Origin: JBJELF01 sp051879015
Lineage (GTDB): Bacteria; Bacillota; Clostridia; Lachnospirales; Lachnospiraceae
Assembly: GCA_051879015.1 (NCBI GenBank)
Contig: JBJELF010000082.1
Span: forward strand, 1-13,757
Direction: 5' to 3'
Length of the DNA stretch: 13,757 nucleotides
A program made the position numbers and the translations under genes. The notes under the pieces are model-generated. The model had not been told where the DNA came from, did no database searches, and was given only the letters and a program-made list of their open reading frames with translations. Each line of letters begins with the position of its first letter. Position 1 is the stretch's first letter. This document shows, one piece after another, positions 7,375 through 13,757 of this stretch.

Positions 7375-7884
7375 TTAAATCGCATCTAAAAACTTATCCA
7401 AATAAATTTTATTTGCCATTGTCACAATCATAATACGCAGCAGTGTCTTAATCTGTGTGTGAGTGACACCAACTTCTTCCAATGAATCCTTATTTCCAAA
7501 AGTGTATTGCAGTACATTTTCAAATTCCTCACAAAGATAGTTGTAAGCTACCTCAGATGTATAAGATTCTTTTTGAAGTTCGAATAATCGGCGAATTTCC
7601 TCCAATGAGAGCACTGTTTTTGCCATTGCCATGAAGATTAAGTAAGCAATCTGGTCGCGCTGGTACTGTTTTTTGACAGGTGGCTCAATCAGCTTATGCT
7701 TGACATAGTTGCTAACCATGGATGGAGTCAGCTCTAATTTTCCTAGCGGCTCTAAATAGCTATTAATTAAACGTACAATTTGGTCTAAAAATAAGCCTAC
7801 TTCAGGGATTTCCTGGTAGCGAGGGAGATGAAAATCAGCTATTTCCTCTCCTAATTTTTTCGTAATATTTTCTTGAGGTTCCAT
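7375..7884 (-). CDS. DUF1836 family protein, predicted helix-turn-helix regulator
   Basis: 169 residues, soluble, probably a DNA-binding regulator; the DUF1836 family has no settled function that I know of. The hallmark stretch is PRYQEIPEVGLFLDQIVRLI (21-40). It is followed by LTPSMVSNYVKHKLI (52-66), which looks like a MerR-type winged helix-turn-helix, then YQRDQIAYLIF (74-84) and SLEEIRRLF (93-101). The C-terminal half is helical and could be a dimerisation or sensing part. Start ATG is preceded on the minus strand by AAAGGA at about 7 nt. It is convergent with the GH13 gene and divergent from the DegV gene, so control of either neighbour or of itself is a fair guess. Its leader holds a perfect 18-bp palindrome. 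No direct evidence for its target. Confidence 0.88.
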   Translation of the reverse strand: MEPQENITKKLGEEIADFHLPRYQEIPEVGLFLDQIVRLINSYLEPLGKLELTPSMVSNYVKHKLIEPPVKKQYQRDQIAYLIFMAMAKTVLSLEEIRRLFELQKESYTSEVAYNYLCEEFENVLQYTFGNKDSLEEVGVTHTQIKTLLRIMIVTMANKIYLDKFLDAI

Positions 7885-7901
7885 ATAAAATCCTTTCTTT
7901 C

Positions 7902-7941
7902 ATGATGTTGGGGTCAAAATACCTTTTGACCCCAACATCAT
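7902..7941. promoter_or_regulatory. Perfect 18-bp palindrome in the leader of the DUF1836 gene
   Basis: ATGATGTTGGGGTCAAAA (7902-7919) and its exact reverse complement (7924-7941) enclose a TACC loop. It sits about 17 bp upstream of the DUF1836 start codon, between promoter and ribosome binding site. Neither strand has a U-tract after it, so an operator, an RNA structure affecting translation, or a repeat element is more likely than a terminator. Confidence 0.65.
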
Positions 7942-7995
7942 ATGATTTAATATCACAATTATTTACATTTGAATGCGGATGATGAGTATGTCCTT

Positions 7996-8024
7996 ATAGT
8001 AGCGAATTTTCGAGATAAAGTCAA
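7996..8024 (-). promoter_or_regulatory. Candidate promoter of the DUF1836 gene
   Basis: Read on the minus strand: TTGACT (8019-8024), a 17-bp spacer and TACTAT (7996-8001). It predicts a leader of about 100 nt containing the 18-bp palindrome. Confidence 0.5.
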
Positions 8025-8045
8025 TATGAAAATCAGATTTTAGGG

Positions 8046-8077
8046 TTATTATATTTTATAATAAGTTTTTAAAAAAC
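8046..8077. promoter_or_regulatory. Paired AT palindromes between the divergent DUF1836 and degV promoters
   Basis: TTATTATA (8046-8053) and TATAATAA (8057-8064) are exact inverted arms with a 3-nt spacer, followed directly by the second symmetric element GTTTTTAAAAAAC (8065-8077). They end 2 bp before the degV -35. A regulator bound here could reach both promoters. AT-rich palindromes can also arise by chance, so this is tentative. Confidence 0.35.
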
Positions 8078-8079
8078 TA

Positions 8080-8108
8080 TTGACAAGGTTAAAATAAAAA
8101 GATATAGT
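8080..8108 (+). promoter_or_regulatory. Promoter of the DegV gene
   Basis: A perfect -35 TTGACA (8080-8085), a 17-bp spacer and TATAGT (8103-8108, five of six matches) make this the strongest promoter in the window. Transcription should start near 8115, giving a leader of about 60 nt. Confidence 0.78.
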
Positions 8109-8119
8109 TGTTTTGAAAA

Positions 8120-8137
8120 TCAATTCATATGGATTGA
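8120..8137. promoter_or_regulatory. 18-bp near-perfect palindrome just after the degV transcription start
   Basis: TCAATTCATATGGATTGA reads the same on both strands except for one symmetric pair (T8125/G8132). Located about +6 to +23 from the predicted start, it is well placed for a dimeric repressor to block transcription. Confidence 0.45.
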
Positions 8138-8175
8138 AAAACAAAGATAAAAGGTAAAAGTGGAGGATTTATTTG

Positions 8176-9006
8176 ATGAAGATAAAAATTGTTTCAGATT
8201 CTTCTTGTGATATGCTGCAGTTGGATGGAGTAAATTTTGAGTCAGTTCCGTTGACGATTTCTACAGATCAGCATGATTATGAGGATGATGCCAATTTAAA
8301 TTTGCCAGATATGTTGAGTGAGCTAGCTGGATACCGTGGAAGTTCTCACACGGCCTGTCCTGGTCCAGCTCGCTGGCTGCAGGCATTTGAGGATGCTGAT
8401 GTAGTCTATGTAACAGTTATCACCAGTAATTTGTCTGGTACATACAATGCAGCAATGAATGCGAGAGATTTATATCTGCAAACCCATCCGCAGGCAAAGG
8501 TACATGTGTTTGACACACTAAGTACAGGACCGGAGATGCGTCTGCTATTGGAGAAGATAGCTGAGCTGGTGAAACAGGGGAGGGAGTTTGAGGAGATTGT
8601 GGCAGCAGGCAATGAATATTTGACTCACACGCGCCTATTTTTTTCTTTGGAATCCCTTCACAATATGGCACAGAATGGTCGTGTGAATCCACTGATTGCC
8701 TCAGCCATCGGTGTGATTGGTCTTCGCATTGTGGGAACTGCCAGCGTGGAAGGTACATTACAGCCGCTCGATAAATGCCGCGGTGAAAAAAAGGTTCGTA
8801 CTGTTTTGCTGAAATATTTGAAAGAAATTGGATATCATGGCGGAAAAGTTCGCATTTCTCATGTAGAGAATCTAAATTTAGCGGTACAAATCAAACAAGA
8901 TATCGAGACTGCTTACGAGGGAGCTGATGTTTTGATTTATTCGGCGCGCGGACTTTGCAGCTATTATGCAGAGCGTGGTGGTGTACTGCTTGGATGTGAG
9001 TATTAA
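8176..9006 (+). CDS. DegV family protein (FakB-like fatty-acid-binding fold)
   Basis: Soluble cytoplasmic protein of 276 residues, the normal DegV size. DegV/FakB proteins bind a fatty acid and, as FakB, present it to the kinase FakA. Seen here: the N-terminal signature KIKIVSDSSCD; SSHTACPGP (56-64), corresponding to the usual TSxPSP loop, with Thr59; TVITSNLSGTYNAA (80-93) with Ser87; FDTLSTGPEM (112-121); NMAQNGRVN (163-171), the GGRI-like motif; and RGLCSYYAERGG (258-269) at the C-terminus. In typical FakB proteins that last region is a histidine-containing GTHTGPG motif whose His contacts the fatty acid carboxylate; it is absent here. GGAGG (8162-8166) is 9 nt from the ATG at 8176; the TTG one codon upstream is less likely. 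Monocistronic, with strong promoter and terminator. Ligand and partner unknown. Confidence 0.9.
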   Translation: MKIKIVSDSSCDMLQLDGVNFESVPLTISTDQHDYEDDANLNLPDMLSELAGYRGSSHTACPGPARWLQAFEDADVVYVTVITSNLSGTYNAAMNARDLYLQTHPQAKVHVFDTLSTGPEMRLLLEKIAELVKQGREFEEIVAAGNEYLTHTRLFFSLESLHNMAQNGRVNPLIASAIGVIGLRIVGTASVEGTLQPLDKCRGEKKVRTVLLKYLKEIGYHGGKVRISHVENLNLAVQIKQDIETAYEGADVLIYSARGLCSYYAERGGVLLGCEY

Positions 9007-9039
9007 AAATGTGTAGATAAAAAACGGAATATCGATTGT

Positions 9040-9087
9040 AAATCTCAAGGTCATGCGTTTTAGTGTAAGCGTGGTCTTGAGATTTTT
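9040..9087 (+). terminator. Intrinsic terminator after the DegV gene
   Basis: A stem of about 17 bp (9040-9056 with 9069-9085): ten perfect pairs from AAATCTCAAG/CTTGAGATTT, then pairs including three G-U type. A TTTTT run (9083-9087) completes it. Confidence 0.82.
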
Positions 9088-9178
9088 GCATTAGAATATG
9101 TTGAAACCAAAAGATATTTTGTCCATGGTATCATCAGAACATATAAAAATTCATATAAATTGTCACTAATTATTCCAG

Positions 9179-9207
9179 TAAACGAAGAAAAATTTCTATG
9201 CTATACT
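9179..9207 (+). promoter_or_regulatory. Candidate promoter of the GH74-GH31 operon
   Basis: TATACT (9202-9207, five of six matches) lies 17 bp after TAAACG (9179-9184), a poor -35. As at the ABC operon, a good -10 with a weak -35 hints at activator control. Two CATATAAA words at 9140 and 9152 lie upstream. It predicts transcription from about 9214, which leaves the in-frame TTG at 9212 outside the mRNA. Confidence 0.45.
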
Positions 9208-9283
9208 AAATTTGATCATAGTTCTGATTTGTGCTCTGAGCGCAGTCAAAGTTTTCACAACTATTTATGTCGTCAGTTTTGAC

Positions 9284-9288
9284 GGAGG
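9284..9288 (+). promoter_or_regulatory. Ribosome binding site choosing the GH74 start
   Basis: GGAGG here is 7 nt before the ATG at 9296. The ATG at 9290 is too close (1 nt); the ATG at 9302 could use a second GGAG at 9292-9295. The choice matters little for the protein but argues against an upstream start that would add a hydrophobic leader. Confidence 0.6.
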
Positions 9289-9295
9289 AATGGAG

Positions 9296-11680
9296 ATGAA
9301 TATGAAACAGATAGCATATCAGTATCATAATCTTCCGATTCCGGGTGGTGGATATGTGACCGGGATTCTCTACCATCCGCAGAAAAAGGATTTGCTGTAT
9401 ATTCGCACGGATATTGGTGGTACTTACCGATTTGATGCAGAAAAGCAGCGTTGGAAAAATTTAACGACACATGTGACAATGATGGATTTGAGTGAGACGT
9501 ATCCCATTGCGTTGGCATTGGATGTTCACAGACCTGAGATGTTATATATCGCATGCGGAGAAAATAAGGAAAAAAGTGGAATATTGGCAGTTTCTGAAGA
9601 TTTTGGTGAAACCTTTATATATGAAAAAATTCCTGTGCGTATTCATGGAAATCTAAATGGCAGAGGCACAGGAGAACGTCTTCTGGTTGATTGCAGTGAC
9701 TCGGCGACATTATATTTTGCAAGTCAGCAGGAAGGTCTTTGGATTACTCGCAATCGCGGACGGAATTGGACGAAAGTGACTGCGTTGGGAGAAGAGTATC
9801 TAACTTTTGTGGGGCAAATTTCTAAACATATTTTATTGGTGGGAAGTGCTGGAGTAAGTACAAAAGTTGATAATATGCGTGGAATCAGTCTGTATGTCTC
9901 CTATGATGGGGGAAATTCCTTTGAGGCGCTGGAGACACCTCAAAATCATGAATTGTTGGGATTTCCTATTGATGGTTTAGTTGCACAGCGTTTCGCAGTA
10001 GATAAGCATTATTTATATGTGACTTTTGCTGCCACGGGCAGGCGTTCTTATGTGTGGGATATGGGTTATAGCTGTGATTCGGGAGACAGCATAGACGGAC
10101 ATATTGTGCGTTATCCCCTCATTTATCAAGATGAGGTTCCTGTTAGGCTGGGGGCAATGGAAGAAATTACTCCGGGCAGTGCCTCTGCTGTCACTGGTAT
10201 AGATCAGGAATTCATTGAAAAAGGAGATGTGTTGGATTACGGATTTTCTGGCATCAGTGTGTCTGCTCAGACGGAAGGAATGCTGGTAGCAACCAGTCTA
10301 GTGAAGGATGACGGTGACAGTATTTTTTGCTCGACCGATTATGGAGTACACTGGAAACAGATTTTGTATGAATTGAAAGAGGGAAATTTGCAGTTTCGCA
10401 CTTCCTATATGCTACCAGAGTACAATGGTGGATATTCGATTTTACATTGGCTGTCCGATATCAAAATCAATCCATTTGATGACAATGAGGCATGGTTTAA
10501 TTCTGGAACTGGAGTATTTCGTATCCTTCATCTGCGGGATGAGCAGCCTATTTTTACTGATTGGTGTGATGGTTTGGAGGAGACGGTGCATTTGAATGTG
10601 TACAGTTTACCTGCGGGCAAAACGCAGGTACTTGACATAGTAGGTGATTTGGGGGGATTTGCCTTTGAAGAACTGGATAAACCTTGCGTTAACTCGTTTT
10701 CTGATGCGGCGGGTAATCGATACATTACCTGTATTAACGCTGATTTTTCAGACTGCAATCCGCAGAATATTGTAGTTACCCCACGTGGAAACTGGCGAGG
10801 CAAGACAAAGGGAGGATTAATTTTATCTAAGGATGGAGGAAAAACTTTTACGCGTCTGCCAATGCCATGGGGCTTATCCGAAGAAATTGATGGAGCACTT
10901 CATTTGATTGAGCAGCCAAATGTAAATTCTGGATGGGCAGCAATGTCACCCGACGCACAGAATATTGTCTGGTCAATTGCAGAGGGAATTCGTCTGCCGG
11001 CAGAGCGCATGATAGTCAGTCAAGATGGCGGTATTCACTTTACTTGTGCTCATGTTCATGAGCGAAATCCAAAACGACAGGAAAAAGGCAGTGTGAAAGT
11101 ATTTTCCGATCGCATGGATAATCAGCTCTTTTATGGTTTTGGTGAGCAGGGACAATTTTATGTTAGTTGTGATGGTGGAAAAAACTTTTATCAGCAATTG
11201 GTGCCCTCAAATGTGCCAAAAGTTGACTTTGGTTTGATTGACACGATGAATCATACCGAAATTCGTGGTGAGGCAGGAAAGTCTGGGATCTTTTACATTG
11301 CTATGGGGGAGCATGGTTTGTGGAAATTATGCTACGAGAAAGAGACAGGAAAATCACATTGGAAGCGGCTGACTCCGGCAGCGGATGCAGTTTATCGTGT
11401 TGGTTTAGGATTGGGCAAAATGGATGGAGATTACATAACCGAGTCAAAGGCGATTTATCTCTGCGGCAGAATAAGTGGACAATATGGTTTTTTCCGTTCA
11501 CTTGATGAGTGTGCTAGCTTTGAGTGTATCAATCATCAAAAACAGATGTTTGGAGAAATCAACAGTATCGACGGTGATTGCCGTATGTTTGGACGATTCT
11601 ATGTGGCAACTGGATCGAATGGACTGCTCTATGGTGAACCAGTGAAGAAAAGAGAGGATTGTATTTATGAGAATATATAA
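9296..11680 (+). CDS. GH74 family xyloglucanase-type enzyme, apparently intracellular
   Basis: Inverting endo-beta-1,4-glucanase family whose members mostly cut the xylose-decorated backbone of xyloglucan or its oligosaccharides. 794 residues from the chosen start, enough for the two seven-bladed beta-propellers and nothing more: no CBM, dockerin or anchor is seen. The N-terminus carries the family signature GGGYVTGILYHP and RTDIGGTYRF with catalytic Asp39. The second catalytic Asp451 is in VGDLGGF, 412 residues later, close to the spacing in known members. Asp-box (BNR-like) propeller repeats recur: SEDFGETF (100), SYDGGNSF (202), STDYGVHW (346), SKDGGKTF (511), SQDGGIHF (575), SCDGGKNF (624). 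No signal peptide follows the start at 9296. An in-frame TTG at 9212 would prepend 28 residues with a hydrophobic stretch. The last 14 nt overlap the GH31 gene, so the two are co-translated. Endo versus exo (chain-end) action cannot be told from sequence alone. Confidence 0.9.
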   Translation: MNMKQIAYQYHNLPIPGGGYVTGILYHPQKKDLLYIRTDIGGTYRFDAEKQRWKNLTTHVTMMDLSETYPIALALDVHRPEMLYIACGENKEKSGILAVSEDFGETFIYEKIPVRIHGNLNGRGTGERLLVDCSDSATLYFASQQEGLWITRNRGRNWTKVTALGEEYLTFVGQISKHILLVGSAGVSTKVDNMRGISLYVSYDGGNSFEALETPQNHELLGFPIDGLVAQRFAVDKHYLYVTFAATGRRSYVWDMGYSCDSGDSIDGHIVRYPLIYQDEVPVRLGAMEEITPGSASAVTGIDQEFIEKGDVLDYGFSGISVSAQTEGMLVATSLVKDDGDSIFCSTDYGVHWKQILYELKEGNLQFRTSYMLPEYNGGYSILHWLSDIKINPFDDNEAWFNSGTGVFRILHLRDEQPIFTDWCDGLEETVHLNVYSLPAGKTQVLDIVGDLGGFAFEELDKPCVNSFSDAAGNRYITCINADFSDCNPQNIVVTPRGNWRGKTKGGLILSKDGGKTFTRLPMPWGLSEEIDGALHLIEQPNVNSGWAAMSPDAQNIVWSIAEGIRLPAERMIVSQDGGIHFTCAHVHERNPKRQEKGSVKVFSDRMDNQLFYGFGEQGQFYVSCDGGKNFYQQLVPSNVPKVDFGLIDTMNHTEIRGEAGKSGIFYIAMGEHGLWKLCYEKETGKSHWKRLTPAADAVYRVGLGLGKMDGDYITESKAIYLCGRISGQYGFFRSLDECASFECINHQKQMFGEINSIDGDCRMFGRFYVATGSNGLLYGEPVKKREDCIYENI

Positions 11681-13754
11681 TGAGAAGAATAAATTGATTA
11701 TTGCACAGAACGGCACACAGGTTTGGATCGAGCCATGGGGGGCTGATTCTCTGCGTGTGCGCATGACAGCACAAGCTGAGATGGACAGTCATGATTGGGC
11801 ACTCACTGAAAAGATGCCAGAAACAAAGGCGGAGATTTCCTATCAAATGCTCGATGTGACTGACCCTTGGTATCGTGGGGAGGAATATAGTCGTTATCAT
11901 CAAACAGGTGTGCAGGCACAACTCGTCAACGGAAAAATTACTGCCAAAGTCAATCATGAAGGGTGGATTTCTTTCTATAATCAAAGGGACGAACTGCTGA
12001 CTCAGGAATATTGGCGCAACCGCGACCGAATTAATCGCTATTGTGTTCCGTTGCGTGTAGGTGCAAGGGAGTTAAAACCAATTCAGGGCAGCACAGATTT
12101 TGAATTGACCGCTCGCTTTGAAGCCTTCGATGATGAAAAAATTTTTGGTATGGGACAGTATCAGGAAAAGAATCTGAATAAAAAAGGTGCCACATTGGAG
12201 TTGGCGCATCGCAACAGTCAGGCAAGTGTGCCATTTATGGTATCCAGTCGTGGCTATGGACTATTGTGGAATAATCCTGCCATCGGTACAGCTACCTTTG
12301 GTGTAAATAAGACGGAGTGGTATGCCAAGAGTACGAAGAAACTGGATTACTTTATCACTGCGGGTGATACTCCAGCTGAAATTGAAGAGCATTATTCCCT
12401 GGCGACGGGCCGCACTCCTATGATGCCAGAATATGGGTTGGGATATTGGCAGTGTAAACTTCGCTACCGCAATCAGGATGAGTTGTTAGCAGTAGCAAGG
12501 GAGCATAAACGCCGTGGACTTCCTATGGACGCTATTGTCATTGACTTTTTCCACTGGACTCGTCAGGGGGATTTTCGTTTTGAGCCAAGAGATTGGCCAA
12601 ATCCAGAGGCAATGGTTAAAGAATTAAAAGAACTGGGAATTGAGACTGTGGTTTCTGTATGGCCAACTGTAGATGAAAAAAGTATTCATTTTGCTGAGAT
12701 GAATGATAAGGGATATTTGGTGCAGGCAGACCGAGGCAATCCAAACCATATGACCTGGATGGGAAATACGATCTTCTATGATGCCACTCATCCAGGCGCA
12801 CAGAAATTTGTCTGGGAAAAATGTAAGGAAAATTATTATGAGAAAGGGATTCGCTGCTTTTGGTTAGACGAGGCAGAGCCGGAATATGGTCCCTACGATT
12901 TCGATAATTATCGTTATTATGCAGGACCTGCGCTGCAGTGTACAAATACTTACCCTGTGGGTTATGCCAAGGGGTTTTATGAAGGACTTAAGGAACAGGG
13001 CGAGACGGATATTTTGAGTTTAGTTCGCTGCGCATGGGCGGGAAGTCAAAAATATGCCGTTTTGACATGGTCAGGCGATATTTATTCTTCCTTCCGCTCT
13101 ATGAGAGAGCAATTGCAGGCAGGTTTGAACATGGGCATGGCAGGAATTCCTTGGTGGACTTCCGATATAGGTGGTTTTTTAGGCGGCGATATCTCGGATC
13201 CTTCATTCCAGGAATTGTTAGTGCGTTGGTTCGCCTGGGGTGCATTCTGTCCGGTATTTCGTATGCATGGTGAGCGTTCACCTTGGTATGAGAGAGAACA
13301 GGAGTTCATCAATGGTGTGCGCCAGCTAACCAGTGGTCAGGACAATGAGGTCTGGAGTTTTGGAGAAGAAAATTATAAGATTTTAACAAAATATCTTTTT
13401 ATCCGTGAACGCCTGCGTCCTTATATCAGAGAATGTATGAGACAGGCAAGTAAGACAGGAGCTCCTGTGATGCGTCCGCTATTCTTTGATTTTCCAGAGG
13501 ATAAGAAATGTTGGGAGATTGAGGATTCTTATATGTTTGGTCCAGACTTGCTTGTTTCCCCAGTGATGGAAGCAGGAGCAACAGAACGTGAAATTTATCT
13601 GCCGGCAGGTCATAGTTGGCTTGATGCTTACACGAAGCAGGTTTATGAGGGTGGACAAAAGGTAACAGTTCCAGCACCAATTGATATCATTCCAGTGATG
13701 ATTCGAGATGGAAAGAATTATGAGATTTATGGAACTCAGAAGCTAGTTGAGTAA
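11667..13754 (+). CDS. GH31 family alpha-xylosidase
   Basis: Retaining exo-enzyme expected to remove alpha-1,6-linked xylose from the non-reducing end of xyloglucan oligosaccharides, probably in the cytoplasm (no signal peptide). 695 residues, complete, ending at TAA 3 nt before the window edge. An N-terminal beta-sandwich (about 1-240) precedes the (beta/alpha)8 barrel. Motifs: FFHWTRQGDFRFEPRDWPNP from 294, as in xylosidase-type GH31; VVSVWPTV; nucleophile Asp401 in FWLDEAEPE; acid/base Asp471 in TWSGD; GIPWWTSDIGGF; and MHGER (533-537). No PA14 insertion is present, unlike some secreted xylosidases. GAGAGG (11652-11657) is 9 nt from the ATG, inside the GH74 gene, and the two frames overlap by 14 nt, so translational coupling is likely. 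GH31 also includes alpha-glucosidases; the motif set and the GH74 partner favour xylosidase. Confidence 0.93.
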   Translation: MRIYNEKNKLIIAQNGTQVWIEPWGADSLRVRMTAQAEMDSHDWALTEKMPETKAEISYQMLDVTDPWYRGEEYSRYHQTGVQAQLVNGKITAKVNHEGWISFYNQRDELLTQEYWRNRDRINRYCVPLRVGARELKPIQGSTDFELTARFEAFDDEKIFGMGQYQEKNLNKKGATLELAHRNSQASVPFMVSSRGYGLLWNNPAIGTATFGVNKTEWYAKSTKKLDYFITAGDTPAEIEEHYSLATGRTPMMPEYGLGYWQCKLRYRNQDELLAVAREHKRRGLPMDAIVIDFFHWTRQGDFRFEPRDWPNPEAMVKELKELGIETVVSVWPTVDEKSIHFAEMNDKGYLVQADRGNPNHMTWMGNTIFYDATHPGAQKFVWEKCKENYYEKGIRCFWLDEAEPEYGPYDFDNYRYYAGPALQCTNTYPVGYAKGFYEGLKEQGETDILSLVRCAWAGSQKYAVLTWSGDIYSSFRSMREQLQAGLNMGMAGIPWWTSDIGGFLGGDISDPSFQELLVRWFAWGAFCPVFRMHGERSPWYEREQEFINGVRQLTSGQDNEVWSFGEENYKILTKYLFIRERLRPYIRECMRQASKTGAPVMRPLFFDFPEDKKCWEIEDSYMFGPDLLVSPVMEAGATEREIYLPAGHSWLDAYTKQVYEGGQKVTVPAPIDIIPVMIRDGKNYEIYGTQKLVE

Positions 13755-13757
13755 CCA

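Noticed and set aside
9181..9250. Possible catabolite-repression (CRE) box near GTAAACG at 9178-9184 and TGAGCGCAGTCA near 9237.
   Set aside because: Only half-site resemblance to the CcpA consensus and no symmetric second half; none of the other intergenic regions gave a convincing CRE either.
1..13757. CRISPR array, tRNA, rRNA, integrase, transposase or phage genes.
   Set aside because: No regularly spaced repeats, tRNA-like cloverleaf, conserved rRNA stretch or mobile-element protein motif was found on either strand by reading.

Overview
The window looks like a carbohydrate-use region from a low-GC Gram-positive gut-type bacterium, most likely a Clostridia/Lachnospiraceae member. This is an inference from several features: an LplB/YtcP/LplA-type ABC importer without its own ATPase, a DUF1836 regulator, a DegV protein, strong AGGAGG-type ribosome binding sites, AT-rich intergenic DNA and many intrinsic terminators. 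I cannot name the species. No rRNA, tRNA, CRISPR array, transposase or phage gene was seen.

Layout, left to right. (1) The 3' part of a GH3 beta-glycosidase gene, cut by the window edge and followed by a hairpin. (2) A three-gene plus-strand operon, 1776-5349: two sugar-type ABC permeases and a lipoprotein solute-binding protein, closed by a long terminator. (3) A single-gene unit with a near-consensus promoter encoding a GH13 oligo-1,6-glucosidase-like enzyme, 5634-7250. (4) A minus-strand DUF1836 regulator, 7375-7884, convergent with GH13 and divergent from (5) a DegV/FakB-like gene, 8176-9006. The space between the two divergent genes is packed with palindromes. (6) A translationally coupled pair: a GH74 two-propeller endo-xyloglucanase-type protein (9296-11680, no signal peptide from the start I prefer) overlapping by 14 nt a GH31 alpha-xylosidase (11667-13754).

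Proposed working model (inference). The ABC system imports an oligosaccharide, using an ATPase encoded elsewhere. In the cytoplasm GH74 would cut the cellotetraose-type backbone of xyloglucan oligosaccharides, GH31 would take off non-reducing-end alpha-xylose, and GH3 would release beta-linked glucose. GH13 separately handles alpha-1,6-linked gluco-oligosaccharides. GH74 plus GH31 in one overlapping transcript is the firmest clue to xyloglucan. The substrate of the importer is not fixed by the sequence.

Most notable points: a GH74 enzyme apparently kept inside the cell; the palindrome-rich DUF1836/degV control region; a DegV protein lacking the usual C-terminal histidine motif; and two distant palindromes (1571-1599 and 7295-7329) sharing the same TACCACA/TGTGGTA arms.
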